Shown here in pieces: positions 56,176 through 64,000 of a DNA stretch of 64,000 nucleotides (its first letter is position 1; each line of letters opens with the position of its first letter). This DNA comes from Snodgrassella alvi (lineage in GTDB: Bacteria; Pseudomonadota; Gammaproteobacteria; Burkholderiales; Neisseriaceae), in the NCBI RefSeq assembly GCF_002777425.1, contig NZ_MDVC01000115.1, positions 1 through 64,000 of the forward strand. Direction: 5' to 3'. The position numbers and the translations under genes were made by a program. The notes beneath the pieces are model-generated. The model searched no databases. It was given only the letters and a program-made list of their open reading frames with translations, and was not told the origin of the DNA.

Positions 56176-57570
56176 TTAATGCGGAATATCATCACTTAAA
56201 TATACCGCAGGTTCGCTTTTATCATGTGGCAGCAGCAAATTCAAGATAATTGCCACAATTCCGCCCATACAAATCGGATTCTGAAACAGAATGGGTAACT
56301 GAGCAAAAACTTCCGGTTCAAACGCTACTCCCAGCCCAAGACCCAGTGAGGTTGCACAGATAACCGCTTCACGGCGACGTATACCAGCAGTAATAATAAT
56401 TCGTATACCGGCTGTCACAATCAGCCCGAACATAACTACCATCACTCCACCAAGAACCGGGCTGGGAATAGTAGTGAAAACAGCTCCCACCCAAGGAAAT
56501 AACCCAAGGATGATCAAAATCACTGCAATATATTTCCCGACATGTCGCGAAGCAACACCAGTCATTTGAATCACACCATTATTCTGGGCAAATGTAGTTA
56601 ATGGCAAAGATCCCAGAGCTGTAGCAATCACTGAAACCAGACCATCAGCCATTACCCCACCACGCAAGCGACTTGTATAAGAAGGTCCGTCTACCGGCTG
56701 ATTGGAAATCATGGCTGTGGCAGTTAAATCTCCAACTGCTTCAAATACACTTAATAAATAAATAGTACTGGCTACCATAAATGCATGCCAGTCAAAAGCA
56801 AAACCATATTTGAATGGAATCGGAATAGTAAACAGTGGCAAATCATGTAAATTGGAAAAATCAACAATACCCATAAAAATGGCAATTACATAACCAGATA
56901 TCAACCCTACTGCAATACCAGCCATGCGCCACCATGCATTCTTGAAACAGTTAAATAACAGTACAATGAATAGCACAAACGTAGATAATGCCAGATTCGA
57001 CCATGACCCGAAGGTATGATTAGCTTTGGCTGTGAGGCCGCCGCCAAAATCGGTAATGCCAACATGAATCAGACTCAGACCTATCATCAAAACCACCACC
57101 CCGCTTACTGTGGGCGTGATGATTTTTTTCAGAAAAGGCAATAACCATGATGCACCAATTACTAAAAAGGCGCCTACAAAAGAGACGCCCAGCAAAGTAG
57201 AAATCATGGCATTTTCATTCATCCCGTTCTCTTTCATGCCCAATCCAAGCGCAATCATCACGGTAACAAAAGAAAAATTAACTGATTGAATTGATAACAG
57301 CCCCGAACCAATGACGCCAAAACGGTGTACCTGAATATATGTGCCCACACCTGAGGCAACCATGGACATAGACACCAAATAGGCAGTCATGTCTGCAGGC
57401 AGTTTCAGAGCACCGCCAACCACCAGAGCAGGAGCCACCATTGGCACAAAAAGAGCAAGTAAATGGGTTAATGCACTGAGCAAACCATTAAAAACAGGAG
57501 GCTTTTCCTCCAGACCATAGACCAGATCAGAGTGTTCATTATGTGTACGAACAGAGGAATTATCGGTCAT
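56176..57570 (-). CDS. NCS2-family xanthine/uric acid-type permease
   Basis: A 464-residue inner-membrane symporter with around 14 hydrophobic segments. N-terminal GLEEKPPVFNGLLSALTHLLALFVPMVAPAL and later LLSVFEAVGDLTATAMISNQPVDGPSYTSRLRGGVMADGLVSV fit the purine branch (XanP/XanQ/UacT) rather than the uracil branch. The conserved substrate-site Glu is in FEAVGD. It may take up xanthine or urate; which one cannot be told by eye. No purine catabolism genes are near. It is a single gene, divergent from dapA. Confidence 0.85.
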   Translation of the reverse strand: MTDNSSVRTHNEHSDLVYGLEEKPPVFNGLLSALTHLLALFVPMVAPALVVGGALKLPADMTAYLVSMSMVASGVGTYIQVHRFGVIGSGLLSIQSVNFSFVTVMIALGLGMKENGMNENAMISTLLGVSFVGAFLVIGASWLLPFLKKIITPTVSGVVVLMIGLSLIHVGITDFGGGLTAKANHTFGSWSNLALSTFVLFIVLLFNCFKNAWWRMAGIAVGLISGYVIAIFMGIVDFSNLHDLPLFTIPIPFKYGFAFDWHAFMVASTIYLLSVFEAVGDLTATAMISNQPVDGPSYTSRLRGGVMADGLVSVIATALGSLPLTTFAQNNGVIQMTGVASRHVGKYIAVILIILGLFPWVGAVFTTIPSPVLGGVMVVMFGLIVTAGIRIIITAGIRRREAVICATSLGLGLGVAFEPEVFAQLPILFQNPICMGGIVAIILNLLLPHDKSEPAVYLSDDIPH

Positions 57571-57794
57571 GTCATCCTTCCTTATTTGCTTTATGCATGT
57601 GTTAAATGAATATAAAGCAGCGTATTTTAAGCGAAGCAGGAATATTTAATCCAGAGCAAACTATTGAGCAATAAAATCTTTAACACAACAAAACCACTTT
57701 TATCAAAAATAATTCGATAACAGGCTATTTTCCACGAAAGGGAAAAATACGCTACAATCATCACATTTTCAGCTCACCTGTAAAGGGTAGAATT

Positions 57795-58670
57795 ATGTTG
57801 ACAGGCAGCCTAGTTGCCATCGTAACGCCTATGCATGCAGATGGTAGTATTGATTATGAACAGTACAAACAGCTTATTGACTGGCACATCGAATCTGGTA
57901 CCGACGCTATTGTCGCTGTAGGAACTACTGGTGAATCAGCTACACTTAGTGTTGATGAACACCTGACGGTGATTAAAACTGCTGTAGAACATGTAGCCGG
58001 ACGCGTTAAAGTGATTGCAGGCGCTGGTGCCAACAATACGCATGAAGCGATTTATCTGGCTCAGGAAGCACAGCAGGCTGGTGCAGATATGACATTGTCA
58101 GTAGTACCTTACTACAACAAGCCCAATCAGGAAGGTATATACCGCCATTTCAAAACCATTGCTGAAGCCACCAGTATTCCCATGATTCTGTACAATGTAC
58201 CCGGCCGTACTGTTGCCGATATGCAACCAGATACCGCTTTACGGCTAGCAGAAATCGATAATATTGTGGGTATTAAAGAAGCCACTGGTAATATTAGCCG
58301 CGCATGCTATCTGTTTAAACATGTACCTGAAGATTTTGCGGTATATTCCGGTGATGATCCTACAGCCATGGCATTCCTTTTATGCGGTGGCCATGGTGTT
58401 ATCAGTGTTACTGCCAATGTTGCTCCCAAAATGTTTGCTGACATGTGTCATGCAGCCTTACGTGGGGATATTGCCAGCGCACGTATTTTAAATGACAAAT
58501 TACAGCGCCTGCACGGTGATCTTTTCTGTGAACCGAGCCCGGCACCAACCAAATGGGCCTTATCCAAACTGGGTAAAATCAACCCGGTTTGCCGCCTGCC
58601 AATTATCGAACTGTCTCCTACCGGACAGGCTACGATACTGGCCGCTATGCAGGAAGCTGGATTAATCTGA
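57795..58670 (+). CDS. dapA: 4-hydroxy-tetrahydrodipicolinate synthase
   Basis: Condenses pyruvate with aspartate semialdehyde, the first step of lysine and meso-diaminopimelate synthesis. It is 291 residues. Active-site motifs: [10 protein letters not shown] near 43, YNVPGRT with the catalytic Tyr near 133, and the Schiff-base Lys in GIKEATGN near 161. AAGGG precedes the start. The bamC gene follows after 46 bases, the same order as dapA-nlpB in E. coli. Confidence 0.96.
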   Translation: MLTGSLVAIVTPMHADGSIDYEQYKQLIDWHIESGTDAIVAVGTTGESATLSVDEHLTVIKTAVEHVAGRVKVIAGAGANNTHEAIYLAQEAQQAGADMTLSVVPYYNKPNQEGIYRHFKTIAEATSIPMILYNVPGRTVADMQPDTALRLAEIDNIVGIKEATGNISRACYLFKHVPEDFAVYSGDDPTAMAFLLCGGHGVISVTANVAPKMFADMCHAALRGDIASARILNDKLQRLHGDLFCEPSPAPTKWALSKLGKINPVCRLPIIELSPTGQATILAAMQEAGLI

Positions 58671-58716
58671 ACACAAGCCAACATTGCCATAATAATGCAC
58701 ACAGAAAGTGGCCGAT

Positions 58717-59862
58717 ATGAATATAAGTAAAACCGTTGTTCTGACCTTGCTGGCAGCCAGCCTTGCCGCTTGTGCCAGCAAAAAAGACAACCTGCCCAAA
58801 CTGGATTATCAGTCAAACAATAAAAAAATTGTCCAGCTGGATGTACCACCAGACCTGACTGACCCGAATCAAGGTAATCGTTTCAGTGCTCCGGGCAGTT
58901 CACTGATTAATGGTGCGGTACGTGCCAGCGATTTGAACAAGCCTGCCAGCAAATACCAAACCAGTACCAATACTCAGGTGCTGACTCAAGTACCGGATAT
59001 TCACTTTCAACGTGATGGTAGCATCCGCTGGCTGACCATTGACAATAAACAGGCTGCTGAATTATGGCCACTGTTGAAGGCCTTCTGGCAGGAACAGGGT
59101 TTTACTATTGAGCGTGAAGAACCAGCAATTGGCTTAATGCAAACCAACTGGGCAGAAAACCGTGCCAAAGTACCTTCAGATGCCATTCGCGGCATTTTTG
59201 AAAAAGTGGGTCTGGGTGGCATTTATTCCAGCGGTGAGCGTGATATGTTTACTATCCGCCTGGAACGCAACAGCAAGGGCGGTACAGATGTATTCTTCAG
59301 CCAGAAAGGTATGAAAGAAGTTTATACCAGCAAGGATGGGGACAGTACTGCATGGCAGCCCCGTCCGAACGAACCTGAGCTGGAAGCAGCATTCTTAGCA
59401 CGTTTCATGCAATATCTGGGCGCGGATGCCAAACAGGTACAACAGCAGATAGCCGCCCAGAAGCAGGATCCGAATGAAAATGCACTGGCAAAGCTGGATG
59501 GTAACAGTGTTTATCTGCTAGGTTCGCAAGAGCGCAACTGGCGCCGTGTTGCCCTGGCTCTGGATCGTGTTGGCCTGAATGTCATCGGTGAAAATCGCAA
59601 CCAATACGCTTATCTGGTTGAAGTAGCAGCTGCTGAAGCCTCCTCTGTTTCCAATAAAAAACCGGGACTGTTTAGCCGCATGTTTGGACGCAGCAAGAAA
59701 GCTGAGCAACAACAGCTCAAACAGCAACCGCGTTTAATTGTATTGGCGCAGCCACTGACAGAGGGTGGTACACGTGTCAGTCTGGCCAATGAAGATGGTA
59801 CGCCCTACACTGGCAAAGATGCCAGAAAATGGATTCAGCAACTGGATCAGCAATTACGTTAA
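58717..59862 (+). CDS. bamC: Outer membrane assembly lipoprotein BamC
   Basis: An accessory lipoprotein of the BAM complex that inserts beta-barrel proteins. It is 381 residues. The signal peptide ends LAAC, a lipobox, followed by an unstructured segment (VQLDVPPDLTDPNQGNRF) that in E. coli BamC binds BamD, and two helix-grip domains (about 110-220 and 265-380). The start at ATG 58717 is preferred over GTG 58708. It is cotranscribed with dapA and ends in its own terminator. Confidence 0.93.
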   Translation: MNISKTVVLTLLAASLAACASKKDNLPKLDYQSNNKKIVQLDVPPDLTDPNQGNRFSAPGSSLINGAVRASDLNKPASKYQTSTNTQVLTQVPDIHFQRDGSIRWLTIDNKQAAELWPLLKAFWQEQGFTIEREEPAIGLMQTNWAENRAKVPSDAIRGIFEKVGLGGIYSSGERDMFTIRLERNSKGGTDVFFSQKGMKEVYTSKDGDSTAWQPRPNEPELEAAFLARFMQYLGADAKQVQQQIAAQKQDPNENALAKLDGNSVYLLGSQERNWRRVALALDRVGLNVIGENRNQYAYLVEVAAAEASSVSNKKPGLFSRMFGRSKKAEQQQLKQQPRLIVLAQPLTEGGTRVSLANEDGTPYTGKDARKWIQQLDQQLR

Positions 59863-59865
59863 TAT

Positions 59866-59895
59866 AAAAGCCTGCTTATGCAGGCTTTTATTTTT
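59866..59895 (+). terminator. Terminator of dapA-bamC
   Basis: A 10-bp stem aaaagcctgc / gcaggctttt with a ttat loop and T tail. Confidence 0.92.
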
Positions 59896-60422
59896 CCATA
59901 CTCAACAATCAGGCACATATCCAATATCATAACAATACTGATAATATCAATCATTTATAGCAAATAAGCAGCAAAAACCATGTTTACCTCATGCCGCAAT
60001 ACAATTGATCGTGAAAATAGTCCGTGAACACCGTCACTCAGAACACTGCACACTCTACCAGCAATATATTAATAATCTGACTCTGGTTATCATCCCCGCT
60101 ACCTAAAATGGCGACTCAATACACTGAAATAAAAATAACTGATATAACTGTACAAATTCAGTAAAATCTTATTTATCCGAATTTGCTCTGGTAAATTGAA
60201 ATTCAGATAATATTTAGATATTTAATAGTATAAAGCATGGTTGTAGGATCAATCAGCTTTGATTATTTTTAGCATCACAATCAAATGTTTTCTGGCCAGT
60301 ATGAATATTTTTCGGGTTAAAATATTATTTTTAGCATTTATAACCCGATACTTGATATATATGTTCGGGATGCAAATAAACGGTTGATACAAACTTTAAA
60401 TACTGATATTAAAATGCCAAAT
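59896..60422. other. Gap before the small membrane-protein loci
   Basis: About 530 bases without a recognised gene. An in-frame TTG at 60384 could extend the following gene by 13 residues. Confidence 0.45.
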
Positions 60423-60620
60423 ATGAAAAAACTGATTATAAATTATTGTTTTCTAGCAATGACGGTGATTACCACTCTCGTTATGGGTACCATTTTCTTT
60501 GCCGATATACGTTATCCTTTGTGGTACAGTATTTGCTGTTTTATCATTGCTGCCATTGGATTGATAATAATAACACCATTTACGATTAAGCTAATTAAAA
60601 TCAGCCGGAATTCAAATTAA
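60423..60620 (+). CDS. Small two-span membrane protein
   Basis: A 65-residue frame starting MKKLIINYCFLAMTVITTLV, with two hydrophobic segments (about 5-27 and 35-58) and a basic end (KLIKISRNSN). ATG at 60423 is preferred to the upstream in-frame TTG (60384) and ATG (60414). The pattern MKKLII...TIKLIKISRN is repeated in the broken locus 134 bases downstream, so the two are paralogues. No family recognised and no strong Shine-Dalgarno sequence. Confidence 0.55.
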   Translation: MKKLIINYCFLAMTVITTLVMGTIFFADIRYPLWYSICCFIIAAIGLIIITPFTIKLIKISRNSN

Positions 60621-60753
60621 TCACCAGCAGCTGCAAGCAAAAATTCATTCATAGCTAAAGAATAGATATTGATTAAAGTTTTATTGTAAAATAGTGAAAA
60701 TATTACAAAACTGATCTTCATTAATAGCCTTCTTCTTAAAGGGAACAACACTA

Positions 60754-61035
60754 ATGTAAAAACTGATTATTATCCACATTGTTACATCATTACTATTTAT
60801 AGCATCCATCAATATCGGTTTTTTACTATATCGAAATGAACAACAGCTTTCTGCTTATAGTACAACATGTTTTATTATTGGTTTGATTATTTCAATTGCT
60901 GAAATGCCATTAACCATCAAAATAGTCAAAATGAGCCAGAATAAAAAACAGACATCAGACAGCACTACAGATTTTACATCGCTTGGAAAAAATAAATTTT
61001 TACATCTGAAAATACGAATGAGTATATTGAATTGA
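60754..61035 (+). pseudogene. Paralogous small membrane protein with a stop at codon 2
   Basis: The frame reads ATG TAA, then KLIIIHIVTSLLFIASINIG and onward with no further stop for 92 codons, ending at 61035. A good Shine-Dalgarno AAAGGGA precedes the ATG. The start aligns with MKKLII of the gene at 60423, with AAA changed to TAA. It also shares the end pattern TIKIVKMSQNKK, followed by a 30-residue hydrophilic tail. One substitution would restore it. Use of another start codon cannot be excluded. Confidence 0.6.
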
Positions 61036-61193
61036 AGATGCTGTATCTTATTTAAATCCGGATGATAACTAATGATTAATTCATTTTATATTCTATTTCA
61101 TTCTAAAAACCATAATCTGCTATAAACTATAGTGATTAACCTGATTACTGTAGCCGGCTTCAAGCCATACCATTTATTTTTGAGCATACCAAT

Positions 61194-61433
61194 ATGACTA
61201 AACTCAAACTTTTATTACTCATCCTAGCGTCATGTACCTTTATGTTTATTGGCTGGGTGATATTAGGCTGTTATTATTGGGTGCATCAACAGCACACTAT
61301 TGCGATAATTTGCTGTTTACTTGCTTTTGTCAGTGCGCTGGGACAGTTTGCAGCGCTGGCATTTACGCTACGCGAACGTGCCTGCCAGCAAATGTATCAG
61401 GCCTTATCTTCTAACGATATTAATCATGAATAA
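61194..61433 (+). CDS. Small membrane protein overlapping rdgB
   Basis: A 79-residue frame with two hydrophobic segments (about 5-28 and 35-58) and a polar end. It starts MTKLKLLLLILASCTF and overlaps the start of rdgB by 8 bases, so translation of the two is probably coupled. No family recognised. It is similar in size and plan to the two loci just upstream but not clearly related in sequence. Confidence 0.6.
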   Translation: MTKLKLLLLILASCTFMFIGWVILGCYYWVHQQHTIAIICCLLAFVSALGQFAALAFTLRERACQQMYQALSSNDINHE

Positions 61434-62037
61434 AATTGTTCTTGCCAGTAATAATCAGGGAAAACTGGCTGAATTCAGCCGTTTGTTTAAATCATTGAAC
61501 ATAGAAATCATACCTCAATCGGTTTTCAACATCACCGAATGCCCAGAACCCTACGTGACCTTTGTAGAAAATGCACTGGCTAAAGCTCGACATGCCAGCC
61601 GCCATAGCAGTTTACCAGCATTGGCCGATGATTCCGGTATTTGTGCTAATGCCCTGCATGGTGCTCCCGGTGTACATTCTGCTCGCTATGCAGGTACAGA
61701 ACCAAAATCCGACGCCGCTAATAATGCCAAACTGGATGCCCAGCTGCGTCAAAATAGTGACAAAAGCGTATTTTACGTATGCGTACTGGTACTGGTTCGC
61801 CATCCAGACGACCCACAGCCACTGATTGCCGAAGCAAACTGGCCGGGTCTGTGGCAGTCATCTGCTGCCGGAAATAATGGTTTTGGCTATGATCCGCATT
61901 TCTACTTACCTGAGCAGAAATTAACCGCAGCACAAATGAGCCATGAAGAAAAAAACCGCATCAGCCACCGAGCGCAGGCTCTGCATATTCTCATGGCAAA
62001 ACTCCAGCAACAATATGGCCTGAATTCTAATGCCTGA
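61426..62037 (+). CDS. rdgB: XTP/dITP diphosphatase (non-canonical purine NTP pyrophosphatase)
   Basis: Removes dITP, XTP and related damaged nucleotides from the pool before they enter DNA or RNA. It is 203 residues. Motifs: LASNNQGKLAEF at the N-terminus, LADDSGICANAL with catalytic Asp, and the C-terminal GFGYDPHFYLP and SHRAQAL. The frame opens at 61321, but ATG at 61426 (MNKIVLAS) gives the family start. It overlaps both neighbours by 8 bases, in an operon with hemW. Confidence 0.95.
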   Translation: MNKIVLASNNQGKLAEFSRLFKSLNIEIIPQSVFNITECPEPYVTFVENALAKARHASRHSSLPALADDSGICANALHGAPGVHSARYAGTEPKSDAANNAKLDAQLRQNSDKSVFYVCVLVLVRHPDDPQPLIAEANWPGLWQSSAAGNNGFGYDPHFYLPEQKLTAAQMSHEEKNRISHRAQALHILMAKLQQQYGLNSNA

Positions 62038-63229
62038 GTTTTCTGTCTCATTACAAACACCACAGAGTCACTCTCCACATCTGTCCAGTTTACCGCCATT
62101 ATCGCTGTACATTCATATTCCATGGTGTGTGCGTAAATGTCCGTATTGCGATTTCAATTCGCATCAGTTGAAACAGGAGTTGGATGAACAGGCCTATATT
62201 GCTGCCTTATTAACCGATCTAGAAACGGAACTGCCCTATTTCTGGGGCAGGCCAGTGCATACGATTTTTATTGGCGGCGGTACCCCTAGCCTGCTTTCGG
62301 CCGCAGCTTTTGAGAAGCTGTTAAGTGGTATTCGTGCGCGGGTTAATTTGTTGCCAGCAGCGGAAATCACGCTGGAAGCCAATCCGGGCACATTCGAACG
62401 CAATCGTTTTGCTGCTTTTGCGGCAGCGGGCATTAACCGCCTTTCAATCGGCGTGCAAAGTTTTGCCGACGACAAACTGGCAACTCTGGGACGTATTCAC
62501 AACCGTGATGAAGCGCTAAGTGCAATTGAATCCGGTTTAACTTTATTTCCTAAAGTGAATATAGATTTAATGTATGCCTTGCCTGGACAAACAGTCACAC
62601 AGGCACAGGAGGATATTCGTATAGCCATTGCAACCGGCGTACAGCATATTAGTGCCTATCAGCTTACACTGGAACCAAATACACCGTTCGCCCATACTCC
62701 TCCGCCACAATTGCCAGACGATGACCATATCGCTGATATCGAAGAAACCGTGCATACAGCATTACATCAGGCCGGATTCACTCACTACGAAACTTCAGCT
62801 TTTGCCCAGCCACAACAGGAATGTCAGCATAATCTGAACTACTGGCAATTTGGTGACTATATCGGTATTGGTGCTGGTGCTCATGGTAAAATATCTACTG
62901 CTCAGGCAATCGAGCGTACAACCCGCAGCCGGCATCCAAAAGACTATTTGCAGGCCATGCAACAGCAACCGCAACGTGCAATTACCCGTCAACAGATATC
63001 GGCACAGGATTTGCCGTTTGAATTTATGCTGAATGTCCTGCGACTGACTGCTGGCGTGCCCAGTGCATGGTTTAGTGAACGTACCGGCCTGCCACTGGCT
63101 TCGATACAGCATGCCATTACTCAGGCAGTTGAACACGGCTTACTGGATGCAAATCCAGTGTATTTACGCCCCACGCCACTGGGACGCAGTTTTCTGAATG
63201 ATTTACTGGCTTTATTTTTAAAAACCTGA
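62030..63229 (+). CDS. hemW: Heme chaperone HemW (radical SAM)
   Basis: A 399-residue coproporphyrinogen-III-oxidase-like protein. The radical SAM cluster motif CVRKCPYC is near residue 34. The sequence after it (DFNSH) is typical of HemW, which carries heme to respiratory enzymes rather than oxidising coproporphyrinogen. GGGTPSLL and the C-terminal HemN domain are present. It overlaps rdgB by 8 bases, and the rdgB-hemW order is common in proteobacteria. Confidence 0.93.
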   Translation: MPEFSVSLQTPQSHSPHLSSLPPLSLYIHIPWCVRKCPYCDFNSHQLKQELDEQAYIAALLTDLETELPYFWGRPVHTIFIGGGTPSLLSAAAFEKLLSGIRARVNLLPAAEITLEANPGTFERNRFAAFAAAGINRLSIGVQSFADDKLATLGRIHNRDEALSAIESGLTLFPKVNIDLMYALPGQTVTQAQEDIRIAIATGVQHISAYQLTLEPNTPFAHTPPPQLPDDDHIADIEETVHTALHQAGFTHYETSAFAQPQQECQHNLNYWQFGDYIGIGAGAHGKISTAQAIERTTRSRHPKDYLQAMQQQPQRAITRQQISAQDLPFEFMLNVLRLTAGVPSAWFSERTGLPLASIQHAITQAVEHGLLDANPVYLRPTPLGRSFLNDLLALFLKT

Positions 63230-63273
63230 TTATTTGATAATCCTTTTTTTCTTTAATGCAAAGGAGTAGCAAC

Positions 63274-63660
63274 ATGAGTAAAAATATTATTCATACTGAT
63301 AAAGCACCAGCCGCCATCGGCGCTTATTCTCAGGCTGTACGCGCTGGCAACACCGTATACCTGTCCGGCCAGATTCCACTAGTAGCCGAAACCATGCAGG
63401 TAGTAGAGGGTGGTTTTGCAGAACAGGCACACCAAGTATTTAAAAACCTTCAGGCAGTTGCAGAAGCTGCTGGCGGCAGCCTGAATGATCTGGTGAAAGT
63501 AAACGCTTATTTAACCGACTTAAGCAATTTTGCTACCTTTAATGAGATTATGGCGCAATACTTTACTGCTCCATACCCTGCCCGTGCCGCTGTTGAAGTT
63601 TCTGCCTTACCCAAAGGTGTGCAGGTTGAAGCAGAAGGTGTTCTGGTTCTAGACAAGTAA
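63274..63660 (+). CDS. ridA: Enamine/imine deaminase RidA
   Basis: Hydrolyses reactive 2-aminoacrylate formed by PLP enzymes such as serine/threonine dehydratases, protecting other PLP enzymes. It is 128 residues. Motifs: [20 protein letters not shown], catalytic Arg in PARAAVEV and the end [13 protein letters not shown] with the conserved Glu. ATG at 63274 with AAGGAG upstream is the better start than 63256. Confidence 0.96.
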   Translation: MSKNIIHTDKAPAAIGAYSQAVRAGNTVYLSGQIPLVAETMQVVEGGFAEQAHQVFKNLQAVAEAAGGSLNDLVKVNAYLTDLSNFATFNEIMAQYFTAPYPARAAVEVSALPKGVQVEAEGVLVLDK

Positions 63661-63669
63661 GCAGACAAA

Positions 63670-63707
63670 TTCAGGACAGGCAGTCAAAATGGCTGTTTGT
63701 TCCTGAA
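63670..63707 (+). promoter_or_regulatory. Hairpin between ridA and apaH
   Basis: Outer stem ttcagga / tcctgaa with an inner acaggcag / ggctgttt pairing, just before the apaH Shine-Dalgarno GGGAGG. There is no T run. It may stabilise the upstream message or affect apaH translation. Confidence 0.4.
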
Positions 63708-63724
63708 TGGCTGGGAGGTTGGAT

Positions 63725-64000
63725 ATGGCGCAATACGTAATTGGTGATATACAGGGATGTCTGGCAGAATTTCAGAGTCTGCTGACGAAACTGGACTTTA
63801 ATCCCGGTACCGATACTTTATGGCTTACTGGTGATCTGGTCAATCGTGGCCCCCAGTCACTGGCTACTTTGCGTCTGGTTAAACAGCATGATGGCTGTAT
63901 GCAAACTATTCTGGGCAACCATGATTTGCATTTACTGGCGCTGCATTACGGCTATGGCAAACTCAAACGTGCGGACACAATCAGCGACATTCTCAATGCG
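63725..64000 (+). CDS. apaH: Symmetrical bis(5'-nucleosyl)-tetraphosphatase ApaH, truncated by the window edge
   Basis: Hydrolyses Ap4A to ADP and removes Np4 caps from RNA. The visible 92 residues hold the metallophosphatase motifs GDIQGCLAEF, GDLVNRGPQS and GNHDLHLL, all intact. GGGAGG is well placed before the ATG. The gene continues past 64000. It follows ridA by 64 bases with a hairpin between them. Confidence 0.93.
   Translation, partial: MAQYVIGDIQGCLAEFQSLLTKLDFNPGTDTLWLTGDLVNRGPQSLATLRLVKQHDGCMQTILGNHDLHLLALHYGYGKLKRADTISDILNA

Noticed and set aside
1-64000. DNA uptake sequence pairs like those in Neisseria terminators
   Set aside because: The terminator hairpins were compared by eye; they have unrelated stems and no shared 10-12-mer was found.
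1-64000. CRISPR arrays, rRNA operon or prophage genes
   Set aside because: No regularly spaced repeats, rRNA sequence or phage structural genes were recognised.

Overview
This window looks like a chromosomal segment of a moderately AT-rich member of the Neisseriaceae. The pointers are the single-span FtsK N-terminus, the PanC motif FVNRIQFG, the dapA-bamC pair, a stand-alone RlmK-type methyltransferase, and two phosphoethanolamine transferases. The nearest genus I would guess is Snodgrassella (bee gut symbiont), from memory of such genomes rather than from a search. The neisserial uptake-sequence pairs that often form terminators in Neisseria were not seen; the terminators here are unrelated hairpins.

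Layout. 1-820: the end of an IS3-family element lying against an older remnant of the same element. 0.9-14 kb: a DUF805 membrane protein, ftsK and panC (minus strand), an amino-acid-binding lipoprotein, a ferredoxin-type reductase, a phosphoethanolamine transferase, a candidate FNR-dependent small RNA, clpA/clpS, and a cold-shock gene. 14-17 kb: a uracil permease, tRNA-Thr(TGT), and two decayed small genes. 17-23 kb: a complete three-gene efflux operon, a solitary RnfB-like protein and a META-domain lipoprotein. 23-35 kb: fumC, a CPA1 antiporter, an SbmA-type peptide importer, a second phosphoethanolamine transferase, mtnN, recD and lolDC. 35-39 kb: a three-domain flavin reductase (NADH:fumarate/acrylate-reductase architecture) followed by its probable flavin transferase ApbE. 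39-50 kb: hisC, a SulP-STAS permease, purK, a secreted lectin-like protein, an rRNA methyltransferase, rhlE, rppH and parE. 50-54 kb: a degraded IS3-family transposase, then a Roadblock/LC7 protein, an Aer-type PAS protein and a signal-less PhnD-like protein. 54-64 kb: an MFS exporter, a xanthine-type permease, dapA-bamC, three small membrane-protein loci (one broken), then rdgB-hemW-ridA-apaH.

The most interesting thread is oxygen regulation. Three palindromes of the form TTGAy-N4-ATCAA (FNR boxes) lie in intergenic DNA: 10605 (in front of a short transcript ending in a strong terminator), 35161 (in front of the flavin reductase-apbE pair) and 51561 (upstream of the Roadblock/PAS/PhnD-like genes). 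Together they suggest a microaerobic or anaerobic regulon. It would combine an alternative NADH-linked reductase with covalently bound FMN, a regulatory RNA, and possibly a new cytoplasmic sensing module built from a Roadblock protein, a redox-type PAS domain and a retained solute-binding fold.

All calls come from reading the sequence and from recalled family motifs. No database search was run.
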